A stretch of DNA of 64,000 nt from Iodobacter violaceini (GTDB lineage: Bacteria > Pseudomonadota > Gammaproteobacteria > Burkholderiales > Chitinibacteraceae). The stretch covers positions 1-64,000 of the forward strand of contig NZ_JAAOLX010000012.1 in NCBI RefSeq assembly GCF_011601265.1. Reading direction: 5' to 3'. Of this stretch, positions 45,928-54,989 are shown piece after piece; position 1 is the first letter of the stretch; each line of letters opens with the position of its first letter. The translations under genes were made by a program, and so were the position numbers. The notes under the pieces were generated by a model. That model searched no databases, was not told the DNA's origin, and worked only from the letters and a program-made list of their open reading frames with translations.

Positions 45928-46014
45928 TCAACGAGTTGCAATAAAACCCTGGGACTTCAACAGCAGGTTTTGAGCAGATTCGATGTTCTTAAAAAGAATT
46001 TGCAAGGTACGCAT
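45928..46014 (-). CDS. Candidate 28-residue peptide of unknown function
   Basis: An ORF of 28 codons starting MRTLQILFKNIESAQ and ending QGFIATR. AAGGAG lies 6 bases before the ATG (an in-frame ATG two codons earlier is too close to it). A sigma-70-like promoter sits about 55 bases upstream and a strong terminator about 90 bases downstream, so it seems to be an independent short gene. The peptide is amphipathic with a basic end. I do not recognise it. It could also be the leader of a small RNA. Confidence 0.5.
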   Translation of the reverse strand: MRTLQILFKNIESAQNLLLKSQGFIATR

Positions 46015-46070
46015 TTGCATCTCCTTAAAAGTTTGGGTCAGAGATCTGTTCCCAATCAAGCAATGACGCT

Positions 46071-46099
46071 ACTTTAGCAAAACTACATATCAATTGCAA
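46071..46099 (-). promoter_or_regulatory. Sigma-70-like promoter of the short transcription unit
   Basis: On the minus strand TTGCAA (46094-46099) is 17 bases from TAAAGT (46071-46076). The surrounding DNA is AT-rich. Confidence 0.45.
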
Positions 46100-46348
46100 G
46101 TGTTTTTGTAATAAAACTACCTGTATAAGTACAATAATTTACAGATACAACTACATCATTTAAAAAAATATGTAACGAATTCAATGATATGAAATGTATT
46201 AACATCAAAAACAAAACAGACCATTGTGTAATTTAACTACAAACCATCAAACGAAAGCTCGCGGCGGCCTCCGCCCTCTTACGCGAAGCAAGAAAAATCA
46301 GGGACCGCCGCAGAAGTCACGCAAAACGCAGGGACGTTTGCAATAAAA

Positions 46349-46371
46349 AAGCGGCACAAGGCCGCTTGATA
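46349..46371 (-). terminator. Second terminator downstream of the chalcone-isomerase-like gene
   Basis: AAGCGGC and GCCGCTT pair around CTTGT, followed on the minus strand by TTTTATT. Confidence 0.65.
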
Positions 46372-46422
46372 AATAAAAGCAAAGGAAAAAACAGTTACAC
46401 AATGATCAGCTAAAACCCACAC

Positions 46423-46464
46423 TAAAAAAAAGCAGCGTACAAAGGCGCCAGATTGCGCCTCTGT
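46423..46464 (-). terminator. First terminator of the chalcone-isomerase-like gene
   Basis: GTACA...GGCGC and GCGCC...TGTAC form an interrupted stem, followed on the minus strand by a short spacer and eight Ts. Confidence 0.65.
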
Positions 46465-46513
46465 ACTACCCGTTTAACTGCTGGCAAGCACCAGACACCT
46501 GGTGTGATCCAGA

Positions 46514-47077
46514 TCACTTCCCTAATAAAGCCGCCTTTAATGAATCGTTCACTGGTGCTTTTCCCAGCCAGATTGAAAGCATAGCCGCAGCAAAATCGTC
46601 ACCAGCAATGGTTGCATAGGTCTTTCCACGCACGGTAACGCGCGTACCCTGGCCCGGCATAAAGTCCAGCACAATCACATCACCTTTAGCGGCGGTTTTA
46701 ACCAGCTTAAAGATTTGCTCCAGCTCGGCAATTTTCGGCGCAAGAGCTGCCAGCGTGGCCTCACTCTGATTGGACTTCAACCCATCCACAAAACCTTCAT
46801 GCATGGCGGCAGCGGAAACTTCACGCAGCATGCGCAGCTCCATACGGCGTGGCACGGGCGAATTCACCACGGCGCTGGCATCCTGGCTTTTTACCGGCAG
46901 GTAGAGCGCAGCCAGATAAACATCAAAAAATACTTTTTTACGCACACCCGCACCGTTGAGTGCCAAAGACTGGCTGGACAACTCAGCACGATCGGCTAAA
47001 TTCACCCCAGCCACTTCCAGCGCCATACTGCTCTGTGCTGCCAGCACAAAAGAAGCGCCTATCAGTAATTTTTTCAT
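46514..47077 (-). CDS. Exported chalcone isomerase-like protein
   Basis: A 187-residue periplasmic protein. Signal peptide MKKLLIGASFVLAAQSSMA; the mature part reads LEVAGVNLADRAELSSQSLALNGAGVRKKVFFDVYLAALYLP, matching the bacterial chalcone-isomerase-like family. In this fold plant enzymes cyclise chalcones, but related fungal and bacterial proteins bind fatty acids. Its place downstream of fadA fits a fatty-acid link, although the terminator of fadA intervenes. AAGGA lies 8 bases before the start. Confidence 0.82.
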   Translation of the reverse strand: MKKLLIGASFVLAAQSSMALEVAGVNLADRAELSSQSLALNGAGVRKKVFFDVYLAALYLPVKSQDASAVVNSPVPRRMELRMLREVSAAAMHEGFVDGLKSNQSEATLAALAPKIAELEQIFKLVKTAAKGDVIVLDFMPGQGTRVTVRGKTYATIAGDDFAAAMLSIWLGKAPVNDSLKAALLGK

Positions 47078-47092
47078 TTTTTCATTTCCTTG

Positions 47093-47122
47093 AAAAAAAA
47101 CCCACGGATTTTAATCCGTGGG
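47093..47122 (-). terminator. Terminator of fadA
   Basis: CCCACGGAT and ATCCGTGGG form the stem; on the minus strand eight Ts follow. Confidence 0.9.
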
Positions 47123-47149
47123 CAAAAGCCTTGACCTGTGAATAAAACC

Positions 47150-48355
47150 TTACAAGGATTGGATAATTCCTGCCGCGCCCATACCGGTGCCGATACACAT
47201 GGAAATCATGCCGTATTTGCCAGCCATGCCGTGACGGCGCATACCGTGCACGATGGTTGCCGCACGAATCGCGCCGGTTGCACCCAGCGGGTGGCCTAAA
47301 GCAATTGCGCCGCCCAGTGGATTAACCTTGGTCATATCCAGATTAAGATCACGCGCCACAGCCAGTGCTTGCGCAGCAAAGGCTTCGTTCAGCTCAATCC
47401 AGCCCAAATCATCCAGCGTCAGGCCAGCTAACTTCAGTGCAGCCGGAATCGCTTCTTTCGGGCCAATACCCATGATATGTGCCGGAACGCCTTTTACGGC
47501 AAAGGTCACATAACGCGCCAAAGGCACGAGGTTAAATTGCTTCAGAATGCGCTCAGAAACCAGGATCACCGCACCCGCACCGTCGGACATTTGCGAGCTG
47601 TTACCTGCAGTAACCGAGCCTTTGGCCGCGAATACAGTCTTGAGCTTAGCCAGGCCTTCCATGGTGGTACCTGCACGAGGGCCTTCGTCGGTATCGCAAA
47701 TCTTGCTGGTGACTTCAACTTCGCCAGTCGCCAAATTTGGCGTGCGGGCAAATACTTCCAGCGGGCTGATTTCGTCTTTGAATTCGCCGGTAGCAATTGC
47801 ATGCAGGGCACGGCGATTGGACTCCACAGCGAAAGCATCCTGGTCTTCACGGGATACATTCCACTGCTCGGCTACTTTTTCTGCCGTCAGGCCCATACCA
47901 AAAGCAATGCCCAAATTTTCGTTTTTAGTGAAAATTTCTGGGTTCAGGGAAATTTTATTTCCCATCATCGGCACTTGCGACATGCTTTCCGTACCCGCCG
48001 CGATCATCACATCGGCTTCGCCCAAACGGATTTTATCTGCAGCCATGGCAATGGCGTTCACGCCTGAGGAGCAGAAACGATTGATGGTGACACCACCTAC
48101 CGTATCCGGCAAACCCGCCAGCAACACTGCCATACGGGCAATATTCATCCCCTGCTCGGCTTCTGGCATAGCGCAGCCCACAATCACGTCTTCGATCAGC
48201 TTAGGATCAAGCTGAGGCACCTGGGCCAGCGCACTTTTTAATACATGGGCCAGCAAATCATCCGGGCGAACGTTACGCAACATACCGCGCGGTGCTTTAC
48301 CAACCGGGCTGCGCGTCGCAGCAACGATATAAGCTTCTTGAATCTGTCTGCTCAT
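47150..48355 (-). CDS. fadA: Acetyl-CoA C-acyltransferase (3-ketoacyl-CoA thiolase)
   Basis: A 401-residue thiolase that cleaves 3-ketoacyl-CoA to acetyl-CoA and a shortened acyl-CoA, the last beta-oxidation step. The acyl-accepting Cys is in TINRFCSSGVNAIAMA; the C-terminal motifs GGAIALGHPLGATGAIR and MCIGTGMGAAGI are intact. It follows the multifunctional fadB-type gene in the same direction, so the two form the beta-oxidation pair. A biosynthetic thiolase is less likely given that partner. Confidence 0.93.
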   Translation of the reverse strand: MSRQIQEAYIVAATRSPVGKAPRGMLRNVRPDDLLAHVLKSALAQVPQLDPKLIEDVIVGCAMPEAEQGMNIARMAVLLAGLPDTVGGVTINRFCSSGVNAIAMAADKIRLGEADVMIAAGTESMSQVPMMGNKISLNPEIFTKNENLGIAFGMGLTAEKVAEQWNVSREDQDAFAVESNRRALHAIATGEFKDEISPLEVFARTPNLATGEVEVTSKICDTDEGPRAGTTMEGLAKLKTVFAAKGSVTAGNSSQMSDGAGAVILVSERILKQFNLVPLARYVTFAVKGVPAHIMGIGPKEAIPAALKLAGLTLDDLGWIELNEAFAAQALAVARDLNLDMTKVNPLGGAIALGHPLGATGAIRAATIVHGMRRHGMAGKYGMISMCIGTGMGAAGIIQSL

Positions 48356-48431
48356 TTTGAGCTCCTAAATTTGGGGTCTTCTGAGCAGGGTAAGCTCGCA
48401 ACTTATCGCCCCCCCTGCTCCGATGAATTGT

Positions 48432-50801
48432 TTAGTTACGCAGCGGCTTGTTGTTTTCCAACATATACATAATGCGCTCTTGCGTTTTGCCAGTTTTCAA
48501 TAGCTTCATAAAGCGCTCACGCTCCAGCTTCAGGATCCACTCTTCATCCACCAGCGTGCCCGCATCTACATCACCACCGGTCATGATTTCGGCGATATGG
48601 CCGGCAATCAGGTAGTCGTGCTTAGAGATAAAACCGCCTTCCAGCATATTGATCAGCTGGCCCTTGATGGTTGCAGCGCCTGCGCGGCCCGCTACAGCAA
48701 ATGCTTTTGGCTTAACCGGTGCTTTGTAGCCTGATTCGCTCATGGCGCGCACTTGCGCTTTAGCCACATAGAGCAATTCATTCGGGTTAAACACAATCAC
48801 ATCAGAGCTGCGCAGATAGCCAATTTGCTGGCCTTCTTCTGCACTGGTACCCACTTTCGCCATCGCAACTGACAAGTAGTAATCTTTCAGAGCAGCAACA
48901 ATATCGCCCTTTGCTTCTTGCGAGGCACGCAGTGCAAATTCTTTACACCCGCCCCCCGCTGGCAAGAGGCCCACACCGACTTCAACCAGGCCGATATAGG
49001 TTTCAAGGCAGGCCACAACGCGTGAGCAGTGCATTAAGAACTCGCAGCCACCACCGAAGGCATAGCCCTGAGCCGCGCCAACCACGGGTACAGCGGCATA
49101 CTTCAGACGCATGCTGGCTTTTTGGAATTCGGCCACCATGTTTTCGATCGAAGCAAAGTCGCCGGTCATAAAGGCCGGGCCCATGCTCATCAGATCTGCG
49201 CCCACCGAGAACGGCGCTTCCGGATGCCAAACCACCAGACCAGCAAAACGCTCTTCAGCGATCGTTACCGCCTGATTTACACCGGCCAGAACATCCGGGC
49301 CAATGCAATGCGCTTTCGTTTTAAAGCTCAGCACGGCAACGTCTTCACCAGGCTGCACCCACATGCGCACGCCATCGTTTTCAAAAATCGTTTCGCCATA
49401 CACAGGCGCTGCATCGCCTACTACGGTTGGCGGATAAAGCTGACGCTTATAAACCGGCAAGCTGGAGCGTTGTTTTAGCGCATTGTCTGCCGCGCTGAAC
49501 GAGCCTTCTGGCGTGTGCACTGCATCACGCGAAGCCACCCAAGCAGGCAGAGCCACATCGCTCATTGCCTGGCCTGCTGCTGAATCCGCAGCAATGGCCG
49601 CTGCGATCTCTTTCCAGCCAGCTGCTTGCCACTGCTCAAACGGGCCCTGATTCCAGCCGAAACCCCAACGAATCGCAAAGTCCACATCACGTGCGTTATC
49701 TGCAATGGTATCGAGGTGATAGCTGATGTAATGCCATACATCACGCATGCAGGCCCAGAGGAATTGCGCTTCCGGGTGCGCGGATTCGCGCAATGCTTTA
49801 AAGCGTGCTGCAGGATCAGTGATTTTCAGCAGCGCTTTCACTTCATCGCTGCCCTTCTGGCCACCGGCAATATATTCGCCAGTAGCAGGGTCAAGCATCA
49901 GTACATCACGGCCTACTTTCTTGAACACGCCCGCCTTGGTTTTTTGGCCCAAAGCACCGTTTTCAATCAGCTTTTGCATCCAGGCCGGAACGTTAAAGTA
50001 TTTGTGCCATGGGTCTGCTGCCAGTTGCTCAGTCATGGTTTTAACCACATGAGCAAAGGTGTCCAGGCCAACCACGTCAGCAGTACGGAAAGTCGCTGAT
50101 TTTGGACGGCCCAGGCGCGGGCCAGTCAGATCATCAACCACATCAAAACGGATGCCGAGGCGTTCGGCGTGATAAATCGTCGCCAGCATGGAGAACACAC
50201 CAATGCGGTTGGCAACAAAGTTAGGGGTGTCTTTAGCGCGTACCACACCCTTGCCCATGCGGGTAGCAAGGAAGCTTTCCAGCGCGTCCATCATCGCAGG
50301 GTTAGTCTGGGAATCGGCAATCAACTCAACCAGATACATATAGCGTGGCGGATTAAAGAAATGGATACCGCAGAAACGGCTGCGTAATTGCTCAGGCACA
50401 CCGCCAGCTAAAGAATTAATCGATAAGCCGGAAGTATTGGACGCCAGAATTGCGTGAGGTGCTACAAAAGGCGCAATTTTTGCGTAAAGATCAAGTTTCC
50501 AATCAAGGCGCTCAGCAATGGCCTCAATAATTAAATCGCAATCTTTTAATTTTTCTAAATCAGAGCCGTAATTAGCTGGCTCAATATGATCCGCGCGCAT
50601 TGCCGAGGCTAATGGCGATGGTTTCATTTTTTTAAGATTTGCAATTGCCTTTGTTGCAATGCCATTTGCATCGCCTTCTTTTGCTGGCAAATCAAATAAA
50701 ACGGTTTTAATTCCCGCATTGGCAAGATGGGCAGCAATTTGCGCTCCCATAACGCCCGCGCCGAGAACGGCAACCTGACGGATATGCACGGTATTGGCCA
50801 T
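48432..50801 (-). CDS. fadB: 3-hydroxyacyl-CoA dehydrogenase / enoyl-CoA hydratase
   Basis: A 789-residue multifunctional beta-oxidation enzyme with the dehydrogenase first: the NAD-binding motif is VAVLGAGVMGAQIAAHLAN at the N-terminus, and an HXXFFNP segment is at GIHFFNPPRYMYL. A crotonase-like hydratase lies after about residue 490 (YAFGGGCEFLMHCSRVVACLETYIGLVEVGVGLLPAGGG). This order matches the FadN/HadH-crotonase type rather than classical FadB, where the hydratase comes first. The start at 50801 has GAGG upstream. It is cotranscribed with fadA, 76 bp apart. Confidence 0.9.
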   Translation of the reverse strand: MANTVHIRQVAVLGAGVMGAQIAAHLANAGIKTVLFDLPAKEGDANGIATKAIANLKKMKPSPLASAMRADHIEPANYGSDLEKLKDCDLIIEAIAERLDWKLDLYAKIAPFVAPHAILASNTSGLSINSLAGGVPEQLRSRFCGIHFFNPPRYMYLVELIADSQTNPAMMDALESFLATRMGKGVVRAKDTPNFVANRIGVFSMLATIYHAERLGIRFDVVDDLTGPRLGRPKSATFRTADVVGLDTFAHVVKTMTEQLAADPWHKYFNVPAWMQKLIENGALGQKTKAGVFKKVGRDVLMLDPATGEYIAGGQKGSDEVKALLKITDPAARFKALRESAHPEAQFLWACMRDVWHYISYHLDTIADNARDVDFAIRWGFGWNQGPFEQWQAAGWKEIAAAIAADSAAGQAMSDVALPAWVASRDAVHTPEGSFSAADNALKQRSSLPVYKRQLYPPTVVGDAAPVYGETIFENDGVRMWVQPGEDVAVLSFKTKAHCIGPDVLAGVNQAVTIAEERFAGLVVWHPEAPFSVGADLMSMGPAFMTGDFASIENMVAEFQKASMRLKYAAVPVVGAAQGYAFGGGCEFLMHCSRVVACLETYIGLVEVGVGLLPAGGGCKEFALRASQEAKGDIVAALKDYYLSVAMAKVGTSAEEGQQIGYLRSSDVIVFNPNELLYVAKAQVRAMSESGYKAPVKPKAFAVAGRAGAATIKGQLINMLEGGFISKHDYLIAGHIAEIMTGGDVDAGTLVDEEWILKLERERFMKLLKTGKTQERIMYMLENNKPLRN

Positions 50802-50817
50802 GTTTAGCCTCGCTAAA

Positions 50818-50847
50818 AGGAAAAGGAGGGGTGGCGAAAACCACCCC
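50818..50847 (-). terminator. Terminator of fadL
   Basis: GGGGTGG and CCACCCC pair around a 6-base loop. The minus strand continues TCCTTTTCCTTTT. Confidence 0.6.
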
Positions 50848-50888
50848 GGAGTCACGAAAACCCTCCCCGGAGGGAGGGATAAAACGAA

Positions 50889-52196
50889 TTAGAAGCGGTA
50901 ATTCAATTGCGCGCCAAATACATTGGCGTGGGCGGAAACATCAGCCTTAGTCAGCACTGAATTACTACTATCCACATTACTCATGGATGAATTACTAAAT
51001 TTCACATAGGTATAAGCCACATCAACTGACATATTTTTATCAATTGCATAGTTAAACCCGGTAGAGAACCAATAACGATCGCTGTCTGGCAAATTAGCAA
51101 TGCGATATTCTGCCGCATCCGCAGGAGACTGATCGTAAGCCAGACCCACACGCAACTTCAGAGGATCATTGTATTGATAGCTCAGACCCAATGAGAAGCG
51201 ATCAGTATCACGCCATTTTTGTGCGATATCAGCATTAAAGCCTGCATCTGTTTTCAAAATCAAATCTTGAAACTTAGAGTGCCAGGTATGCGTCCAGTCA
51301 CCCGTTAATGCAAATTGGCTATTTAATTTTTTATAGAAATTAATGGCCAGTGAATCCGGCGTTTCTAAATCAACTGTACCATTTGAATTAAGCAGCTTTG
51401 CCCCAATTGCCACACCCGGAGGAAACACGCCAGGTACAGTAAACTTGGTATCACCCTGCAAGCTGTGGCTTAAGCTGGAGCGATATGCCGCACCAAAGCG
51501 CAAGCTATCGTCCACCTTCCAGGTGACACCCAGATTAAAGCCATACGCCCAATCGTCGCCCTCATAATCCATCGATCCATCAAGAGCCGGTGAAGAGTTT
51601 CCACCGACAGTGGCTTTACCGCCCAGATCAATCATTTTTTTAAAGCGCGCTTTCATATATTGCGCAGTGACACCTGCGCCAACAGAAAACTGCTCATTTA
51701 TTTTGTAAGCGACCGAAGGATTTAAAGCCAAGGTCATGAGTTCAAGATCAGTACCGTTGTAACGGCCAATCCATTTATCATCAAAATTGGTTTTGTCACC
51801 AAATGGCACAAACATTGCCAGCCCTACAAACAGCTGATCATTCACCTGATGGGTAATATAAGTTTGCGGCACAAACACAGGATCAGTTGGCGAGCCACCA
51901 TCACTGCCTGATACAGGTTTACCACGGCTATTAGTGGCATTCAGATTAGAGAAGCTGATGTGTGGATCGACCACCACCAAAGCACCCGATATATTGGTGC
52001 CCCGCAAATTGGTCATTCCTGCCGGATTGTAAAACAGAACAGAAGCGTCCTCTGCCTCGGCAGCGTTTGAATTGGCAACACCCTGCGAGCTGACACTTTG
52101 CACACCAAAGTGATAACCGGATGCAAGCGCATTGCCCGCAAAAAACAAGCTTGCCACACCTAAAGTACGAATTGCCATACGAATAGTTCCAGACAT
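50889..52196 (-). CDS. fadL: Outer membrane long-chain fatty acid transport protein
   Basis: A 435-residue outer-membrane beta-barrel of the FadL/OmpP1/TodX family. Signal peptide to about residue 25 (ending ALA); the mature start SGYHFGVQSVSSQGVANSNAAEAEDASVLFYNPAGMT contains the conserved NPAGM region of the N-terminal hatch. The last residue is Phe (VFGAQLNYRF). FadL takes up long-chain fatty acids by diffusion. AGGAGA precedes the start. It is upstream of fadB-fadA and ends in its own terminator. Confidence 0.92.
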   Translation of the reverse strand: MSGTIRMAIRTLGVASLFFAGNALASGYHFGVQSVSSQGVANSNAAEAEDASVLFYNPAGMTNLRGTNISGALVVVDPHISFSNLNATNSRGKPVSGSDGGSPTDPVFVPQTYITHQVNDQLFVGLAMFVPFGDKTNFDDKWIGRYNGTDLELMTLALNPSVAYKINEQFSVGAGVTAQYMKARFKKMIDLGGKATVGGNSSPALDGSMDYEGDDWAYGFNLGVTWKVDDSLRFGAAYRSSLSHSLQGDTKFTVPGVFPPGVAIGAKLLNSNGTVDLETPDSLAINFYKKLNSQFALTGDWTHTWHSKFQDLILKTDAGFNADIAQKWRDTDRFSLGLSYQYNDPLKLRVGLAYDQSPADAAEYRIANLPDSDRYWFSTGFNYAIDKNMSVDVAYTYVKFSNSSMSNVDSSNSVLTKADVSAHANVFGAQLNYRF

Positions 52197-52345
52197 CGTC
52201 TATCTCCTACTGTGGCCAGTGGCCTGTGGTTTAGTCCTATGCAGTCAATCTGCAACAAACCCCAAGTACTCTGTTGGTACTTTCAAAGAAGGTAAGATGG
52301 CCTTACTCATACCTTTGCTTTTTGGGCCGTTTTAATTAGGTCTTA

Positions 52346-52386
52346 AATATAACGCAAGCTTATTTTTATTCAAACGTCTGTTTAGG
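52346..52386 (-). promoter_or_regulatory. Likely fadL promoter with a partial TetR-operator copy
   Basis: On the minus strand TTGAAT (52368-52373) and TATATT (52346-52351) are 16 bases apart. The -35 box overlaps TTCAAACG (52369-52376), an exact copy of the core half-site of the perfect palindrome at 55673-55696; the second half (TGTTTAGG) is degenerate. This suggests shared control of fadL and the fadE operon. It is about 150 bases before the fadL start. Confidence 0.5.
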
Positions 52387-52393
52387 CGCATTA

Positions 52394-52419
52394 GGGATTT
52401 CATCAAAGGATGAAATCCC
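52394..52419 (-). terminator. Hairpin downstream of fadE
   Basis: A perfect 11-bp stem (GGGATTTCATC and complement) encloses a 4-base loop. No T-tract follows on the minus strand, though one follows on the plus strand. Confidence 0.5.
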
Positions 52420-52427
52420 CCTGCTTT

Positions 52428-54977
52428 TTATGCCACCGGGCGTGTTTCTGTTGCTATTTTTACACTTTCTTGACCAGCGGCCTTAGCTACAACCGTGTTG
52501 TCGCTGACTTTAGGCTGATTCAAAATATCGCGATGAATGGCGTTGTCATCAGAAGTGCTTAAGGTTGAATCAAAATCATCCACCATAATTACTTCACGGC
52601 GTAAGCGGCGGGCCCGCTCTACCGCAGCAAATTCAGCGGCGGAGATCAGCCCTGTGCTTTGCGCTTCTGCAAGGCGCTCAGAAGCTGTAATGCTCTTTAA
52701 GCTGCCTTTACGCTGTGCATTACGCAACTTGCCTTCCAATGCTTCAGTATCAATCACTGCTTTTAATGCATGCTCCAGCACACCTACAGAATCATTCTCA
52801 TCTTTAGAGCGATACATATATTGAGTCAGGCGATCACGCGCTACCGATGGCTCCATCAGAAGACGGGCAATCTTAGTGCCATCGCTGTCTGTCGCTGCTT
52901 TTAAGCTCAGGCCAAGCGGGAACACCAGGGTACGCATCAGAAACGCCAGTGCACGGCTTGGGTGATTCGCCATAAAGCCATCCATGGCCACCTGGCAATC
53001 GTAAAGCGCCGAATCAACTGCCCATGCCACAAGTGGCAAGTCTTCTTTAGGAGCGCCGTCGTCATTAAACTTTTTCAGCGCAGCAGTCGCAATATAAAGT
53101 CCTGACAACATATCGCCCAAGCGAGCCGATAGTTTTTCACGGAACTTCAGGCTGCCACCCAATGAAGCCATTCCCATATCTGCCAGGAAAGCAAAGGCAG
53201 AAGAGAAACGAACCACATTGCGATAACGCTGAGCCATTGCGCCGGATTTTGGCGAACCAACCAATTTAGCGCCGGTCAGACCCATTACAAAAGCACGCAC
53301 CGCATTGGATACGGCAAAGCCAATATGGCCAATCACCGCTGTATCAAACGCAGGCAAATCTTTATTCATTGCAGCGCGTAATTCAGTCAGAACAAACGGA
53401 TGGCAACGAATTGCGCCCTGACCAAAGATAATCATGCTGCGGGTTAAGATGTTCGCACCTTCAACCGTAATTGCGACCGGAATCGCGCCATATGCACCTG
53501 CCAGATAGTTACGCGGGCCGGTACATACTGCTTTACCGCCGTGTACATCCATCGCATCGTTAATCACCTTACGCATACGCTCGGTGTTGTGATACTTCAG
53601 AATACCCGACAAGACCGATGGCTTTTCGCCCATATCCAGCCCTGATAAAGCCAGGCGCTGTGCTGCATCCATCTGGTAAGTCATCCCACCGATACGGCCC
53701 AGTGCTTCATCCACACCTTCAAAGCGGCCAATCGATAAACCAAACTGATTACGAATCCGTGAGTAAGCACCAGTGGTGTAAGAAGACACCATGCCTGACG
53801 CTACCGACATCGCTGGCAGAGAAATACAACGCCCTACCGACAAACATTCAACCAGCATGCGCCAGCCCTGGCCCACGTAATCTTTACCACCAATGACCCA
53901 ATCCAGCGGAATAAAGACATCCTTACCCCAGTTAGGGCCGTTCTGGAACACAGCTGTACCCGGATAATGACGGCGGCCGATATGCACGCCTTCATGCTCA
54001 GTCGGGATCAATGCGCAAGTGATACCAATGTCTTCTTTATCGCTTAAGAGGTGCTCAGGATCGTACAGCTTGAATGCCATACCCAGCACGGTAGCAATCG
54101 GGCCAAGCGTGATATAGCGCTTTTCCCAGGTCAGACGAATACCTAATACATTGTCGTGATGCACACCGGTACGCGGATCGGTATAGCTGCCACGGCAAAC
54201 CTTACCAAAATCAGGAATACCACCCGCATCTGAGCCGGCATCAGGACTGGTCAGTGCAAAGCAAGGAATATCAATCCCTTTTGCAAGGCGTGGCAGGTAG
54301 TAGTTCTTTTGCTCATCAGTACCGTAATGTTGCAGTAATTCGCCTGGTCCGAGTGAATTTGGCACCATAACAGAAACAGCCGCCGAACCTGAACGCGTAG
54401 CGATCTTGGTGACAACGCGAGCGTGAGCAGTATTGCTGAATTCTTTACCGCCGTACTTCTTCTTGATGATCATGCCCAGGAAGCCCTGGTCTTTAATAAA
54501 TTGCCATGCTTCAGGCGGCAGATCTTTATGCTGGGTGGAAATTTTCCAATCGTCCAGCATCGCGCACAGCTGCTCAGTCGGACCTTCAAGGAAGGCTTGT
54601 TCTTCTGGCGTCAGCGTAGCTTGCGGAATGGCATGCAGGCGATCGAAATCAGGCTTACCCGAGAACAAATCGCGATCCCACCAAACCGTACCGGCATCAA
54701 CCGCTTCTTGCTCGGTTTGCGACATCGCCGGAGTAATCTTACGAAACACACTAAAAATAGGCCCGGTTAAAATGGCGCGGCGAACAGGCTTGATATTAAT
54801 CAGCGCCAGCAGCACAGCAACCACAACCAAAATACTGACAGGCATCGCCGAGGTTTTAACCCCAATAGCAGTCGCCGCTAAAAACAATAAAGAGCTGAGC
54901 CAAAGCGGGGCGCGCCAGTATGCGAAGAGCAAAAACGCGCCAAAAATTGGCAATATATGCAGCAATACGTTAGTCAT
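52428..54977 (-). CDS. fadE: Acyl-CoA dehydrogenase FadE (with DUF1974 domain)
   Basis: An 849-residue, FadE-type acyl-CoA dehydrogenase, longer than the roughly 380-residue mitochondrial-like enzymes. Two or three N-terminal hydrophobic segments (within about 1-70) anchor it to the membrane. The flavin domain shows PSVLSGILKYHNTERMRKVINDAMDVHGG and the EGANILTRSMIIFGQGAIRCHPF segment. The C-terminal DUF1974 extension covers about 530-800. It carries out the first oxidation of beta-oxidation. It starts 12 bp after the TetR regulator gene, so the two are one operon. Confidence 0.95.
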   Translation of the reverse strand: MTNVLLHILPIFGAFLLFAYWRAPLWLSSLLFLAATAIGVKTSAMPVSILVVVAVLLALINIKPVRRAILTGPIFSVFRKITPAMSQTEQEAVDAGTVWWDRDLFSGKPDFDRLHAIPQATLTPEEQAFLEGPTEQLCAMLDDWKISTQHKDLPPEAWQFIKDQGFLGMIIKKKYGGKEFSNTAHARVVTKIATRSGSAAVSVMVPNSLGPGELLQHYGTDEQKNYYLPRLAKGIDIPCFALTSPDAGSDAGGIPDFGKVCRGSYTDPRTGVHHDNVLGIRLTWEKRYITLGPIATVLGMAFKLYDPEHLLSDKEDIGITCALIPTEHEGVHIGRRHYPGTAVFQNGPNWGKDVFIPLDWVIGGKDYVGQGWRMLVECLSVGRCISLPAMSVASGMVSSYTTGAYSRIRNQFGLSIGRFEGVDEALGRIGGMTYQMDAAQRLALSGLDMGEKPSVLSGILKYHNTERMRKVINDAMDVHGGKAVCTGPRNYLAGAYGAIPVAITVEGANILTRSMIIFGQGAIRCHPFVLTELRAAMNKDLPAFDTAVIGHIGFAVSNAVRAFVMGLTGAKLVGSPKSGAMAQRYRNVVRFSSAFAFLADMGMASLGGSLKFREKLSARLGDMLSGLYIATAALKKFNDDGAPKEDLPLVAWAVDSALYDCQVAMDGFMANHPSRALAFLMRTLVFPLGLSLKAATDSDGTKIARLLMEPSVARDRLTQYMYRSKDENDSVGVLEHALKAVIDTEALEGKLRNAQRKGSLKSITASERLAEAQSTGLISAAEFAAVERARRLRREVIMVDDFDSTLSTSDDNAIHRDILNQPKVSDNTVVAKAAGQESVKIATETRPVA

Positions 54978-54989
54978 GACCGTCTCCAG

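Larger units (their letters stand above)
45728..46513. other. Intergenic region with a short minus-strand transcription unit
   Basis: This 786-bp stretch holds, on the minus strand, two terminators for the upstream gene (46349-46464), an AT-rich part, a promoter at 46071-46099, a 28-codon ORF at 45928-46014 and a terminator at 45785-45839. These parts are listed separately. No longer gene is supported. Confidence 0.6.

Noticed and set aside
45696-45944. 82-codon plus-strand frame upstream of tamA
   Set aside because: Low-complexity Gln/Thr/Asn/His-rich translation overlapping a minus-strand terminator; no ribosome site.
47547-48215. 222-codon plus-strand open frame antisense to fadA
   Set aside because: It is a shadow of the thiolase gene; composition follows the GC-rich third positions of the real gene and no family is recognised.
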